A stretch of 64,000 bases of DNA from Rotaria sp. Silwood1 (taxonomy: Eukaryota; Rotifera; Eurotatoria; Philodinida; Philodinidae). The stretch is from NCBI GenBank assembly GCA_905250075.1, contig CAJNOP010000702.1, forward strand, positions 1 through 64,000. The letters run 5' to 3'. The notes beneath the pieces are model-generated. The model had not been told where the DNA came from, did not search any database, and saw only the letters and a list, made by a program, of their open reading frames with translations. Positions 10,501-21,406 of this stretch are shown here, piece by piece; position 1 is the stretch's first letter; each line of letters begins with the position of its first letter. The translations under genes and the position numbers were made by a program.

Positions 10501-13500
10501 TAATTTTAAGATATTCAATGCGATTAATTTTTTTACTTATGAAAGTAAATAAACCCAAGCAATTAATTGACCGCGATGACCATAAATGACTCAAGAAAGA
10601 AGAAATTAAGACGCATCTAAACTAGACGTAAGATACGAGGGATTTTTTACAATGTGCCGGTTCCGTTCGAGAGCCATGAAACTTTTTCTGAAAACGCAAT
10701 GCTAACTAGTTGAAATATGATTACTCGGAATTGCAGTTATACAGGGGGTAATTCATCATGTTGAGTGCAATGGTGATGTTTTTTGTTAGATTCGTACTAA
10801 TCTGAATCTGTTATAAGAATATCTCGAAAATTCCACAATGAGTCTTCATGTAACGAAGGTGCATGGTAAATTACTTCTACCTAGCTGCTTTTCTGGGTGA
10901 TCACAGATCAATCATAAGGAGAATAGCTTCAGAATATCGTTTTCGAAAATTTTCATCAAGAACAAACATGATTGGTCAATGACTGACCAACTAGATTTTG
11001 ATAGACTTCAACTGCCCCAGTCGTGTCTTTTGATTTCTGAAAATATTATAGGATAGCACACTTGATTTTGAAACGTTAAAAACTATCAACAAAAAAACGC
11101 AGTTTTGTTCATTATCCTACTAAGCTATAATGAGATTTCAATTGCATATCGAAATCACCGATTAATTATTTAATTTAATGAGATATCGGTCCGATATTCT
11201 GATAGACACTATGAGCATATGTGTTGCATATGTCATTCAATCTTATCTTTCGATTGATATTTTGATTTAAAAATTGAAATAACTCGAGTTCTGATATTTC
11301 TCAATTGATAAGCCTTTTAGAAAATAACAAAACCATATTTTCCAAATTTAAATATTTTTAAGAATATTATTCTCTTTGTGTCTTTTAGGTTAATCTATGG
11401 AAAATTTCCGATCAGAAAAATTTCATTTGGAGTGAAAACTAATTCCATATACAGATCAAACACGAAAAAATGAAGTTGATCTATGTAAGACTTGAGTAAT
11501 TTCTGAGACTTGTTTTTTCATCGAAAACTTCTTCTTGCTTTCCTGAAGGACCGAATAAAATAATGAACACATTGAAAAGCCTGCCGTTTTGATTTTTAGA
11601 TATATGCCGTTATGTCATCAAATAACTTTAAACAAATTTTTGAAGGTTCTTTATCATGTCTAAATGGTGTTTTCATGTAATCGTTGAGAGGACCAGGGAT
11701 AATTTGTTGACTGCAGTCATACATCAATAAAAAAGTAGACATTTTAATACATGAACATGCAATTGTTTTACATGAATATTTTTATTTTTCAATCTAGTGA
11801 TTCCATCGGTAAAGTTCAAGCAAACACAGAGTTTTATTGGCGCTATCAACGTTATTCATTTGTACGAGAATACTTCGAATATTTACCTTTATCTTATTCT
11901 CCATTAATTATTATCTCACATATTATTTTAATTATTTTTACTATTCAAAATATATATTGCTCGAAATTGGGTCGAAAGCGAGAAGCACATGATGATTATG
12001 TACCAATATCGAAAAGATTAACACGTAGTTTTAGTAAGTTTCAAAGAGTCTTCATTGTTTTTAAATTATTATTTTACACGTAAAAGTAAAAAAAAAATCA
12101 TATTCAGTTCGGAAGAGAACATTGAGTTTCTTTTTGTCTAATACACATTGTATAAATGTTGTTCAACGGTACTCCTTTGATTGCAATACAAAAAATGCAA
12201 GTACTTCACAATCTCCAAAAAAATATCATGCTATACTTCTTTTTTTATTATTATTTAGATTTCTTCCGTTGTTCTAATATTTAGATCATCTAAATATGTT
12301 AATGTTCTTTTCGGAGCATTTATTTTAAAATGTTCCCATAGAAAGAAGTCCAATAGTGTTAAGTTTGGTCATCGAGGAAGCTATGAAAGTAACTGATCCA
12401 CCTCTTCCAATCTACCTGTCATTGAAAATTTTGTTTAATCATATGTGAACTACTTTTAAGAATTGTGCTAATGATTGCATCGTTTTGATAAATGATATTT
12501 TTAGTCATTGAACTAGTATGAGTATCTTTCACATAAAACATAGCTTGTAGTTTTCCATTGAAAATCAATATACTGATTTCGGTGTAGCTGATTTTCCGAT
12601 GATGCTTGCCTTGTTCTCAAATGCATTTATAAAAAAAAAAATTTCACGAAACAGATTAGGTGAAAGACTGTGCTCAGTCAAAAAGACAGGATTCAGCAAT
12701 GACAAAACAAGACAACTGAAATTACTAAGGTTTGATCAAAAACACGTCCATGGATAAGGTTTATGTTGTTTCTCAAGATGTAAATTGATACAAACGATGG
12801 CTTAATGTTTTTTTCCGGAAAAGTCAATTTTCACGTCTGTGAAGTAGTTAATAAACAACTTATCACATCTGAGTGGAAAAAATTCATTCCTTGCTGTCAA
12901 TGTTGCAACGAACTCATCAAAAGTTTCAGTATTGTACTTTTTGTATTGAAGCGAAAGGAAATATTTTTAACCGGTATTTATAAAATTGTACTAGACAAAA
13001 AAGTTCTATGCTTTCAGGTCTGCCATAACGACGACGTGCTTATGATCTTAAATTAGCTTTTCATAGTGGGCACAGTATTACGGTCGCATATGACAACGTT
13101 AAACTGTCTTTTGCTTCTAATGGAAAGTGAAATGAGAGACATTAGTAAACTCATAAATCTCACACCTGTAACTTTAGACATATATCCATAACTTCCACCA
13201 ATAATCTTATACCTATGATCTTCTCAAAATACTCTTATACCGATAGTTTTATTACTATATCTAAGTTCTCATACCTATTTGTGTACGAATGTATGGTTTC
13301 AACTGTAGTCTTGTAGCTATATTCATTTCGTTAAATGGTATATCGCAATTGTAGAGATTGAGATGAAGAATGCGTGTCAGGCAGTAATTACGCATAATGT
13401 GATTTGAATCAATATATTGTATTTGACAGTCTTTGAAATCAGTAGAGATCGTCGAAGTTAACGACTGTCTAAGAATAAATACAATAGTATACGATGTTAA

Positions 13501-14027
13501 CCAAGCATTGTTCATCATTGTTGTAAACAGTCAAATGTAAGATCATAAGTAATTGACATGTGGCTCTCCTCTTCAAAAAACAATTACATCACGCTTATTT
13601 AGCAATAGAGTTATATACGCATTTCTTAAATAATCATCACATATGGGGCATCCCTTTAGAAATGATTCCAATACAAGACTCACAAAACGAACAGTGGGAT
13701 TTATTTGAAAATGCTGCAACGTATAGTTATGCTCGTTCAATATTACAAAAAAATAAAAACAATGATACTTTAACTGCAAATCATGGAAAATCAAGTAAAT
13801 CATTGACTGCAATGAAGAATATTTGTTATTTTTTCTGTTGATTTAAGAATTTCGATTACATTTCATTATTATTGTTATAGTTCAAATGTTGAAAAAACCA
13901 CTGTAGATCAGCAGAAAACATCAGAAAAATTATATGAATTAATGTCAACATTTCAATCAGTTCTTAACGAAACTCGACAAGAATTAAAAGAAGTATTGAG
14001 TTTTAATGATATTTTCAATTTGTTTTA
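7592..14027 (+). CDS. TRPM-type cation channel, channel core (5' part missing, very large introns)
   Basis: Exons read as 7592-7718, 7775-7918, 7971-8137, 8188-8290, 9382-9749 and 11798-12033, with GT..AG borders and matching phases. They encode WKRFRYFHESPVVK (pre-S1), S1 ISYLWFLLVFSYMML, S2 near INVIITVSTMLFEEARR, S3 FTFLSNVFYVLPYFLFY, S4 with WYLRSLK and LGPKLLMLKNM, S5 with FIAIAAYAVV, pore region FYEPYWFIYGEFSDKDLLDG, S6 NILLLNLLVAVFA, then the TRP helix WRYQRYSFVREYF and PLIIISHI. This order matches TRPM channels, which carry Ca2+ or monovalent cations across membranes. A 17-bp exon at 7517-7533 may precede. Candidate C-terminal exons are 13603-13794 and 13881-14027; the last does not join in frame with the splice sites I see. 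The ~700-residue TRPM N-terminal region is absent from the 1.5 kb upstream, so this is probably a 5'-truncated gene. Introns of 1.1, 2.0 and 1.6 kb contrast with 50-bp introns in the same gene. Confidence 0.8.
12250..12440 (-). pseudogene. Transposase relic (mariner/Tc1-superfamily C-terminal motif) in a TRPM intron
   Basis: The minus strand reads GRGGSVTFIASS, then after a small shift LPR*PNLTLLDFFLWEHFK, then YLDDLNIRTTEEI. This matches the arrangement (W)IGRGGPV...PRSPDLTPLDFFLWGHLK...TxxDLKxRI found near the C-terminus of mariner-like DDE transposases. An in-frame stop and frame changes show it is dead. Traces may extend to about 12680. It helps explain why this intron is so long. Confidence 0.65.
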
Positions 14028-14365
14028 ATACACTTCCTCTTTTGACTATTTAGACTAATTTAAAAATAGAAAGTCGTTTCGACCAGGTAGAGATTTATTC
14101 ATATTTGCTTTCAAATCTTTTTTGAGAATCTTTTCTAATATTAAAGATTAGCTAACCGTTTGATTTGACGCGGAATACAACTCAACAAGAGAAAATGAGC
14201 GATCAAAAATTTTCAAGACCTACATCTGCAACATCTGTAAAAGTGATGCTTCCTTTAGAAATCAAGCAACAACATTAACTAGAAATTCTGTTCAATAACT
14301 ATTGTCTGTGATAAGAAAAATAGCTTTTATATTTAGCATGATTTTATTCTCTATTACTATTTTGT

Positions 14366-14537
14366 AAACCCCTCCCCATATTAGAAGCCCCCGGGGGGCT
14401 TCTATTAGACCCTGCAAACTTTGGCCGGGTTTTGCTGGGCAAAACTGAAAATTTTGCTGGAGAGACCCCTCCAAGGGGGGCTTCTAATAAGGGGGGGCTT
14501 CTAATATGGGAGGGGCTTCTATTATGGGGAGGGGTTT
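14366..14537. mobile_element. GC-rich foldback element with AAACCCCTCCCCATA ends
   Basis: The unit begins AAACCCCTCCCCATATTAGA and ends with the inverse (TATGGGGAGGGGTTT). Inside are repeated GGGGGGCTTCTAATA words and a perfect palindrome, TTAGAAGCCCCCGGGGGGCT onward. Length is about 172 bp. It is a GC island in an AT-rich region with several G-runs of 6-7 and no coding sequence. This is consistent with a small MITE-like element; no clear target duplication was seen. Confidence 0.7.
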
Positions 14538-14738
14538 AATTCAAGTTTGACTCAAAATTGATGAGAAGAAGAGTGTAGTTGGGGAATGAACTAAAGGTCC
14601 ACATTCACACTCACATCCAAGCTTTATTCGAAAGAAATATTATAAAGTCACACGTTTATAAGGAGGTATAACATTGAAAGGTGCATCTTTCTAGATAAAA
14701 GACGATAAAAAAATTTCCGCCTGTCATGTCTGTCAAGA

Positions 14739-14801
14739 GTGTGGGTGGGTGTGGGTGTGGCTAAATAAAAGAATAATACTGCACACTCCACCCACACCCT
14801 T
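14739..14801. repeat. Telomere-like hairpin 55 bp past the end of the ADP-ribosylglycohydrolase gene
   Basis: The G-rich arm GTGTGGGTGGGTGTGGGTGT (14739 on), an AT-rich linker containing AAAAGAATAATAC, and the C-rich arm CACTCCACCCACACCC (to about 14800). It is preceded by TCAAGA. Confidence 0.85.
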
Positions 14802-14855
14802 ATTCATACAACGAAAAATTCTGATATTGATGTGGCTTCCATAAGATGTTTAATT

Positions 14856-16277
14856 CTATTGACCACTGGGCTTCCCAGCAGGAGGTAGAGTACTAGGATC
14901 TACTTTTACTTTTTTCTTGCCATGATACGAATTATCAATGCCTGATTTGACACCAGAATGTGTTTGAGACAGAGGTTGTACTTGTGTTCGAGCAGCCTGT
15001 GGCCCATAACCTATGCGATCCATTTTAGCCACAGATGAAACTTGTGGGTTCGATACAAAAGAACCACGAGATTGATTGAACTGTGTTTTTTGCGTTGTTA
15101 TTTGATTCTGAGGTTGCATCATCATCTGTTTTTGTTTTTGTTGTTGCTGCTGTTGAACCGTATCATTTCTACTTTGGCTTCCTTCGGCGTAAAGCGATTC
15201 AGCGACACAAATAATTAGGGTATTAGCGTACAATTTTTCAACCCATTGCTCAGGAATACCTACTACTGTATAATATGCACCAGCCAACTGGCCATACACG
15301 GCAGCGATGGTATCAGTATCATCGCCGAGGTTAACAGCTTTAAGAACACCTTTTTCAAAAGAGTCTTCGTCTGACCAAAATGCCCAGAGAGCAGCTTCTA
15401 AAGTATTAACAATATAACTTTTTCCTCGAATGCCTTCTTCGTAACCGCCCCGTTTTTTGTATGATCCTCGAGCTACATGTAGAACTTCATGATGAAGTTC
15501 TACAGTTTCAAACCATTCTCTATGATTTTCGTAAAATCGCTCATGCAATAGTTGCTCTTTTGTTTCTCCATGGATGGTAGCAACGATAAGAGCTGCGTAA
15601 TACCGACAAGCGTCGATAGCTCTTATATCTCCATGAGTAAGACGTGCACTATCACCTGCATATTTAACAGCATCTTGAGGCTGTCGAAAGTAAAATAGAG
15701 GCACAGGAGCAAGACGCATTAGTGGACCGTTTCCAACCTGTTGCGATACACTACAATATTCATCAAAACCGGGTACACTTCTAACTTGCTCTAACGACAA
15801 ATTATCGATTTGTTCATCCGTGAAATCTCGAAAATGATGTTTAAGCATATTTTGTCGACGACAGAATTCATCCAGTGAAGCGCGAGTAGTATTACCGATG
15901 TCAAAACATACACCTGTTGATGAGAGAAAACCTTTTTTATACCACCACTTATACCGTACCATTTGATCGTAGGAATTAAAACCATGATAAATGATAAGTG
16001 ATGAAGCTAGACATAAAGCCATTGAAGTGTCGTCTGTCCATTGCCCAGCCTGAAGACTCCAAGTTCCTCCACTCTGCATATCTTGAGTAGGATGATCGAC
16101 AAGATATTGATGAGGACGAAACTCAACGCTAGCTCCAAGTGCATCACCGATAGCGAGACCAACAAGCGAGCCAACGACTCTACTCAATTCGTTCGATGTT
16201 GTTTTACTTGGTGAAGATAGACATGAGATTTTATGAGGCAAAATCCGAGCATCAGGATGTGGAAATTTCATTCCCAA
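14856..16277 (-). CDS. ADP-ribosylglycohydrolase (DraG/ARH family)
   Basis: A 473-residue single-exon gene. The family fold is clear: VGLAIGDALGASVEF (GDALG at residues 44-48), GQWTDDTSMALCLA (TDDT at 81-84, metal ligands), GFLSSTGVCFDIGNTTRASL around 116-136, LTHGDIRAIDAC around 213-223, and AVNLGDDTDTIAAVYGQLAGA with GDDTDT at 318-323 (second metal cluster). All the acidic and Thr residues that coordinate the two Mg2+ ions appear present. The enzyme would hydrolyse ADP-ribose from proteins or related substrates. The catalytic domain ends near residue 360 and is followed by a ~110-residue low-complexity tail rich in Gln and Met (QQQQQQKQKQMMMQPQ) and Lys/Pro, atypical for bacterial members. 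The absence of introns suggests horizontal or retro-origin, with the tail acquired later. The start chosen is the first ATG; the domain begins about residue 31. Confidence 0.92.
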   Translation of the reverse strand: MGMKFPHPDARILPHKISCLSSPSKTTSNELSRVVGSLVGLAIGDALGASVEFRPHQYLVDHPTQDMQSGGTWSLQAGQWTDDTSMALCLASSLIIYHGFNSYDQMVRYKWWYKKGFLSSTGVCFDIGNTTRASLDEFCRRQNMLKHHFRDFTDEQIDNLSLEQVRSVPGFDEYCSVSQQVGNGPLMRLAPVPLFYFRQPQDAVKYAGDSARLTHGDIRAIDACRYYAALIVATIHGETKEQLLHERFYENHREWFETVELHHEVLHVARGSYKKRGGYEEGIRGKSYIVNTLEAALWAFWSDEDSFEKGVLKAVNLGDDTDTIAAVYGQLAGAYYTVVGIPEQWVEKLYANTLIICVAESLYAEGSQSRNDTVQQQQQQKQKQMMMQPQNQITTQKTQFNQSRGSFVSNPQVSSVAKMDRIGYGPQAARTQVQPLSQTHSGVKSGIDNSYHGKKKVKVDPSTLPPAGKPSGQ

Positions 16278-18564
16278 AATGAATATCTTTCTAAAAAAAA
16301 GTAATTAAACGAAACATACAAATTTGAGAAGAATGGAAGCATCGGCTCTAATAGAGATGATGACACATAACAAATATTACTATCACTCAGTAGAGAAACG
16401 TTAAACTTATTCTAAATGTAACTAACAATTCAAAATAAATCCACGATTTAATTCATCATATTATCGATAGACTAGGTTTCATTCACTTGTGAGTATGCCT
16501 CTTAAAAGTCGTTTTATTATTCAAGGTTTTTTAGAGAAAATAAAATGTCAACAGTCAATAAATCGCGATAATTTTTAATAGCCAACGTCGAGATATTTAT
16601 ACCAAAAGCCAAACAAACGAGACACAATTTTTCTTTTCTTATCTCAAGGAAAGTTTAAACTGATATGCGAGCACTATAGTCATATGTGATAAAAAATACA
16701 TTACTCGAGAGTTGAACACTGAAGTAAGAAGAACATAATGAACAACACTTTTTTTTTCGAAATGGCACATGTTACAAAGAACATGTTACTATTGACTACA
16801 ATCTCTTGCTTTCTTTTTCTTTCTGTTTTATTTCGCACCTCCACTCATTCATATTTGCATTTAATTTTTTCTATTTCTTGTCTACACAACTGACTTGCAA
16901 ATTATGGTGACGAGACAGACATCATATCTGAAATTCAGCATTATGGTCATAATAAAAAAAAAAACTTTACAATCAATCTCGTTAGCAACAAGTAACTATT
17001 CTAATGAATAACAACAAAAAATAAACATTTTACAATAACCGTTGCTAAAATAAAAGAACGACGCAGACAAATTTCACGAATTTTTTCTTGTGTATTTCAA
17101 ATGTTGTATTTTAAGTAAACAAATATAAATTATTCGAAGTTTTATCTTAGTTTGCGATTGAAAAGAAACTGTCAAAATCAGTCAAAAATTATTCACCAAG
17201 AGTGCCGTTAATAGTCATTGTCAGATGTCGTCCTTTTACATTTAATAATAGAGAATGAAAACCAAAAACACACTTCACAAAAGAAAAAAAGTATATCGAT
17301 ATGAATAAATGCAGAAAAGCTCAAAAACGAATAAGTAAATACAGGATTTTATGACTTTCAACAACTTCACAAATATCACAGAAGAGTTTTCATAAAAATT
17401 CAACTTGAAAGGATAACTATATTGACTAGTATTATATTTACGGATAAGATTTTGTTATGTTTCAATAATTCTAGTGTTCAACGTATTTCTGATAACTCAA
17501 TAGTTTTTGATTGACCATACAAAGTAGACAACATTATTTAATACTGATGGTTAACATGTCCAAGCGTTGGATTCGTTCTAATCAAATACATTCGAATTCA
17601 ACTTAGCATTTCGGATGTGGATGTGCGTGTGGGGCGTAGTTGTAGGTATGAATCTAAGTGGGTGGATGTAGACATGGACATGAGTATATTTTTCTCTGCA
17701 CACACTCATCCAGTCATATTGACACACATTCACTCATACCCTCAAGATAGTCCAATGCCTGCTCATTTAACATATTTTTTGTTGACACTGACATCCAATC
17801 TGTCCTTGTAGAGTCGAAGCTACTCAATATATTATTGTTCAGCTCTTTCAATATATTTTTAAGTGACTGTTGAAATCACGATGTTGAAATGATCGTGAAT
17901 AAACAGATGTATACAGTGTAGGAAAAACTTCCAGAAATCATGTTATCTTTTGCTCTCATCAAAGATTTAATATGAGAGAAAAGTCTACTAATAACATTGC
18001 GTACGACTACTATTCTTTCTCCGATGCGACTAAAAATGTCAGGAGAATATAGTGATAAGAGAATGGAAATAAGCGTGAAATGAATTAGAAAAACTACGAA
18101 TACAACAAAGTAGTATAAAAACAAAAGAATGCAACAATCGAAAGTGACCATTCTCTTTATCTGAATGATAGTTACACTTACAACTGAGAAAAGTCATACC
18201 TATGTATAATTGTGTCCTAGAAGCAAAGGTAAATTTGTTGCAATAGTAACTCTGTAACGACAAAATTGAAAGAATAGCTTACTGTCATCCTCGCTAATGA
18301 TTCTTATTTACCTACTTCATATCGTCAGAATGTAACTAATTTCTACACAACACTGGTTCGTATGTAAAATAGAAACAGAGAAATAGATGAATACAAGAAA
18401 GAACCATCGAGAAGAGATGATGTCAATATCAGCATAAATGCAAATAAATTTCATCGACAGTTGATTCACTTGACTTTAAACTGACGGAATAGTTATATGA
18501 ATATAACTGCATGCAGACATGAACGAACATTCAACTGTGTCTGTCTATTGGCATTTGGACGCAA
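16278..18564. other. Gene-free stretch
   Basis: AT-rich, no supported gene. Around 17611-17750 there is a decayed GT-rich then CA-rich pair (GATGTGGATGTGCGTGTGGGG and later CACACATTCACTCATACCCTCAAGA), probably an old telomere-like hairpin. Confidence 0.5.
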
Positions 18565-18607
18565 AGTGTGGGTGTGCACTGAAATCCTTCTCTTCATTCA
18601 CACCCTT
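18565..18607. repeat. Telomere-like hairpin, short
   Basis: AAGTGTGGGTGTGCACTGAA, then a TTCTCTTC linker (reverse complement GAAGAGAA), then ATTCACACCC. The linker matches the family consensus on the opposite strand. Confidence 0.65.
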
Positions 18608-18709
18608 ATGGACAGAAGTGTACGAGTTCATGATACTACAAATTGTTTATATATATATATATATTCTTGCTTTTCTGTAGAATTATAGATGCTGCCTGTT
18701 CAGGAAATC

Positions 18710-19130
18710 TTCGAACCAATGTTAATGAAGAAAAAAATCGATATTGTTCAAGCAAGAATTGAAGATTATTCTCATTCAACATACGAATAAACAGAAAACA
18801 TCTTGAAAATTAGCTCGTCAACAGTCTATTCAATAGTTTACAATTATTGGATGCTACGCTAAGTTTATGCTTGATGAGTGCCTCGTAAACTAATTTTTAA
18901 CATTGCCACTGGCAATAAATCATGTTTCCATCACTATGATCCGAAACTAAAAGAGGAATCAAAAATTAATCCTTGATCAACCAAAGTCTACCGAAACACA
19001 ATTTCAAGCAAAAGATTGATGTTGATTTTCTTCATGAAATTTGGGTTCAACCAACTCTATACCATTAGAAACTGATGAGATGATAGATGTTAGTTATCAT
19101 GTCAATATTTGTGTGGCTATGATCTTCAAA
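18710..19130 (+). pseudogene. Mariner-type transposase fossil
   Basis: Fragmented frames read LKISSSTVYSIV (helix-turn-helix-like, near 18810) and ATGNKSCFHHYDPKLKEES (near 18905-18965). The latter corresponds to the mariner GDETWIHHYDPETKQQS block that carries a catalytic Asp; here the DETW part is degraded to NKSC. Several stops interrupt it. No inverted repeats were delimited, so only the ageing core is visible. Confidence 0.7.
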
Positions 19131-19616
19131 ACGATGTTTGATTTAAGAAAAAGGATCGATGTTGAAGACCTGATTTTTAACGCCGATACTATGAGACTAC
19201 ACACAGTGTCGATTACTAATCAATTTTTAGCCGAAAATCATGTGGAATCATATTCAAATTCACTCTATTCTGTAGATTTTTACTGCATATAATTTCTTCT
19301 TTTATTTGAAACTTAAAAACCAACTATTTCAAATTTTGAGAAGGAATTTAGAATGCAAGAAAGAAAATGTTGATTTTGAATGACACAATCGTTTTAGCCA
19401 TTGGAATTGATAGTTACGAGGGGCGCAAAATTTCGACTGAGAATTTACATCCACTATCATCTTCAAAAATATATTTCAGCTTCATAAAAAAAAAGTATTT
19501 ATTAATTTTCTGAAGTTATTATCTTTTATATGTCAATACAAAACGAAAAATTACAAAAAAGATAAATATGAAAGAGATGAAAGAAATACATTGATAAGAA
19601 ACAAAAAATATTTGAT

Positions 19617-20972
19617 TCATATTTCACCTGTTTTACTTGATAATTTACTTTTTGCTATATCTTTTATGTATATTTGAAAACGTGTTAGAGCTCGAGATGA
19701 TTTTCGATCAAAATTAATATTTGCAGCAAATATTCGACACATAACATTGATTAATACATTTGATTTAACTTCATTAAATTGAACCCATACATATGGTGCT
19801 TGATATACATCTTGACGTTCTTTTTTACCTCTGAAAAATATTCTCTTTGACAAAGTATTGACCTAACATAGTTCGATAGAGCTCGTCGAGTTCCCACTAA
19901 AGAGCTGGGCTATTTTTTTCTAACTATACAAAAACAAGATAACTCGATAAGCTCTATTCAACTATGACAAAAAGAAATCACTTTTCTTACTCATAAGGAA
20001 ACCATTTGATTTCAAGTGAACCACAGTTATTATCATGACCATTTTCTGATATATAAGTTATATTCTTAATACTATCAACATCAGTCGGATACTAAATAAG
20101 AGAAAATACAAACAGGATTTTCTTTGTTCATACAAAATAATTATAAACTACTTCTCCATAACAATGAATAGCAATAGCATTAGAATTCGATCGACATCCA
20201 GCAGATTTAAATGCATGTTCATCTTCTTATAAATAACCTGGTTTTGGTACAAAACCAACTATCTAGAATTAAATAGAATTTTATTTCGATTTTTTATTTA
20301 TAGTCATTTTTTACTTTATTCATTTTAACAAATATACATGGTTTTCCATTTGCATATCCATATTGATTTTGAGCTGTACAATCACCAGGATTAGAAATTG
20401 TAAATTTTTTTGTTTGATTAAAATCAATATTATCGTGTTTCCAGTAGTCTAATATTGATTTTAAAAAAGATTCGTTATTCTCATTAAATAAATCTTTACT
20501 TACAAACTCGAAAATATTGATTAAGACTTTTAACATAAGGATCTAATTCATTTCTAGATGCAGTTTTGTCAATTAATATAAGATTTTTTTCTATATCTAA
20601 TTGTGGTCGAAAACCTAAACCTAAAATTAATTTAAAACCACATGCTTTATTTTGTAATTTATTTTTATCACTAATACAAATCAGGTGAAAGAGGATTTGA
20701 ACGAGTACGCATACATGATGATTCTGGATGATAACGTGGACGATCTCGTGGTGATAATGCCATAAAAATAGTTAACATTGTACAGAAAAATCCACCTAAA
20801 CCCAGATAGAAAAAAATAAAACATGCCTAATTTTTCTATAAATATCAATAAATATATAGATATGTCTCAATTAACATTTTAATTTATCCCATCGAGCTCC
20901 ATCTCTACCAAGAAATTCTCGTCGTTTTGAATTATATATTGCATCTATGAAAGCAGATAATGTACTTTCCAT
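19617..20972 (-). pseudogene. Na+/K+-transporting ATPase beta subunit, decayed
   Basis: Ordered blocks on the minus strand follow the beta-subunit plan. First comes an N-terminal cytosolic start at 20972 (MESTLSAFI, with REFLGRDGARW), then one transmembrane helix (LGLGGFFCTMLTIFMALS) and an ectodomain start RDRPRYHPESSCM. These are followed by GFRPQLDIEKNLILIDKTAS, FTISNPGDC...YGYANGKPCIFVKMNKV (the conserved GKPC segment), GFVPKPGYL, and the C-terminal APYVWVQFNEVKSNVLINVMC with FAANI. The intact protein would chaperone and regulate the Na+ pump alpha subunit. At least three lesions are visible: a frame change near 20690, another near 20520 (SLNQYF versus LINIFEF), and an in-frame TAA after PKPGYL near 20230. 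Splice sites between blocks are partly recognisable. It lies head to head with the RAD50 relic, start-to-start 435 bp. Identification is strong; loss of function is likely unless the lesions are assembly errors. Confidence 0.82.
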
Positions 20973-21406
20973 GATGATTATTCCCTACAATAATACTAAT
21001 CTTAAAAAAATATATTATCGATTCAATAGATGAAAATATAATTGGAGTACAGAACTTTTGCTTCTTCCCTTTTTTCGAATACAATAAGCGAAATCTAATC
21101 TATGTATTTCTGAGCTTTGTAATAGAAACAAAATTCTGAAAGAAATTCTGAACACATATTGGGAAAGTGTTTCCTTATCTTCTATCTATCTCTCTCTATT
21201 AGTCGTAGTTTCTTGATAGAAATTATTAGAAAACTAAAAAGAAATAACTTATTCCCTCTCACAACTGGCAATCATGTCCTAATACACTCTACAGTACAGA
21301 GCATTCCGACTACATACATACTACCGTACATCGTCCTGTCTATTGGATTAATTTGATTTAACAATATCTTTTTTTTTGGCTCTTCAAGAAAAGATTCGAT
21401 TAAATC

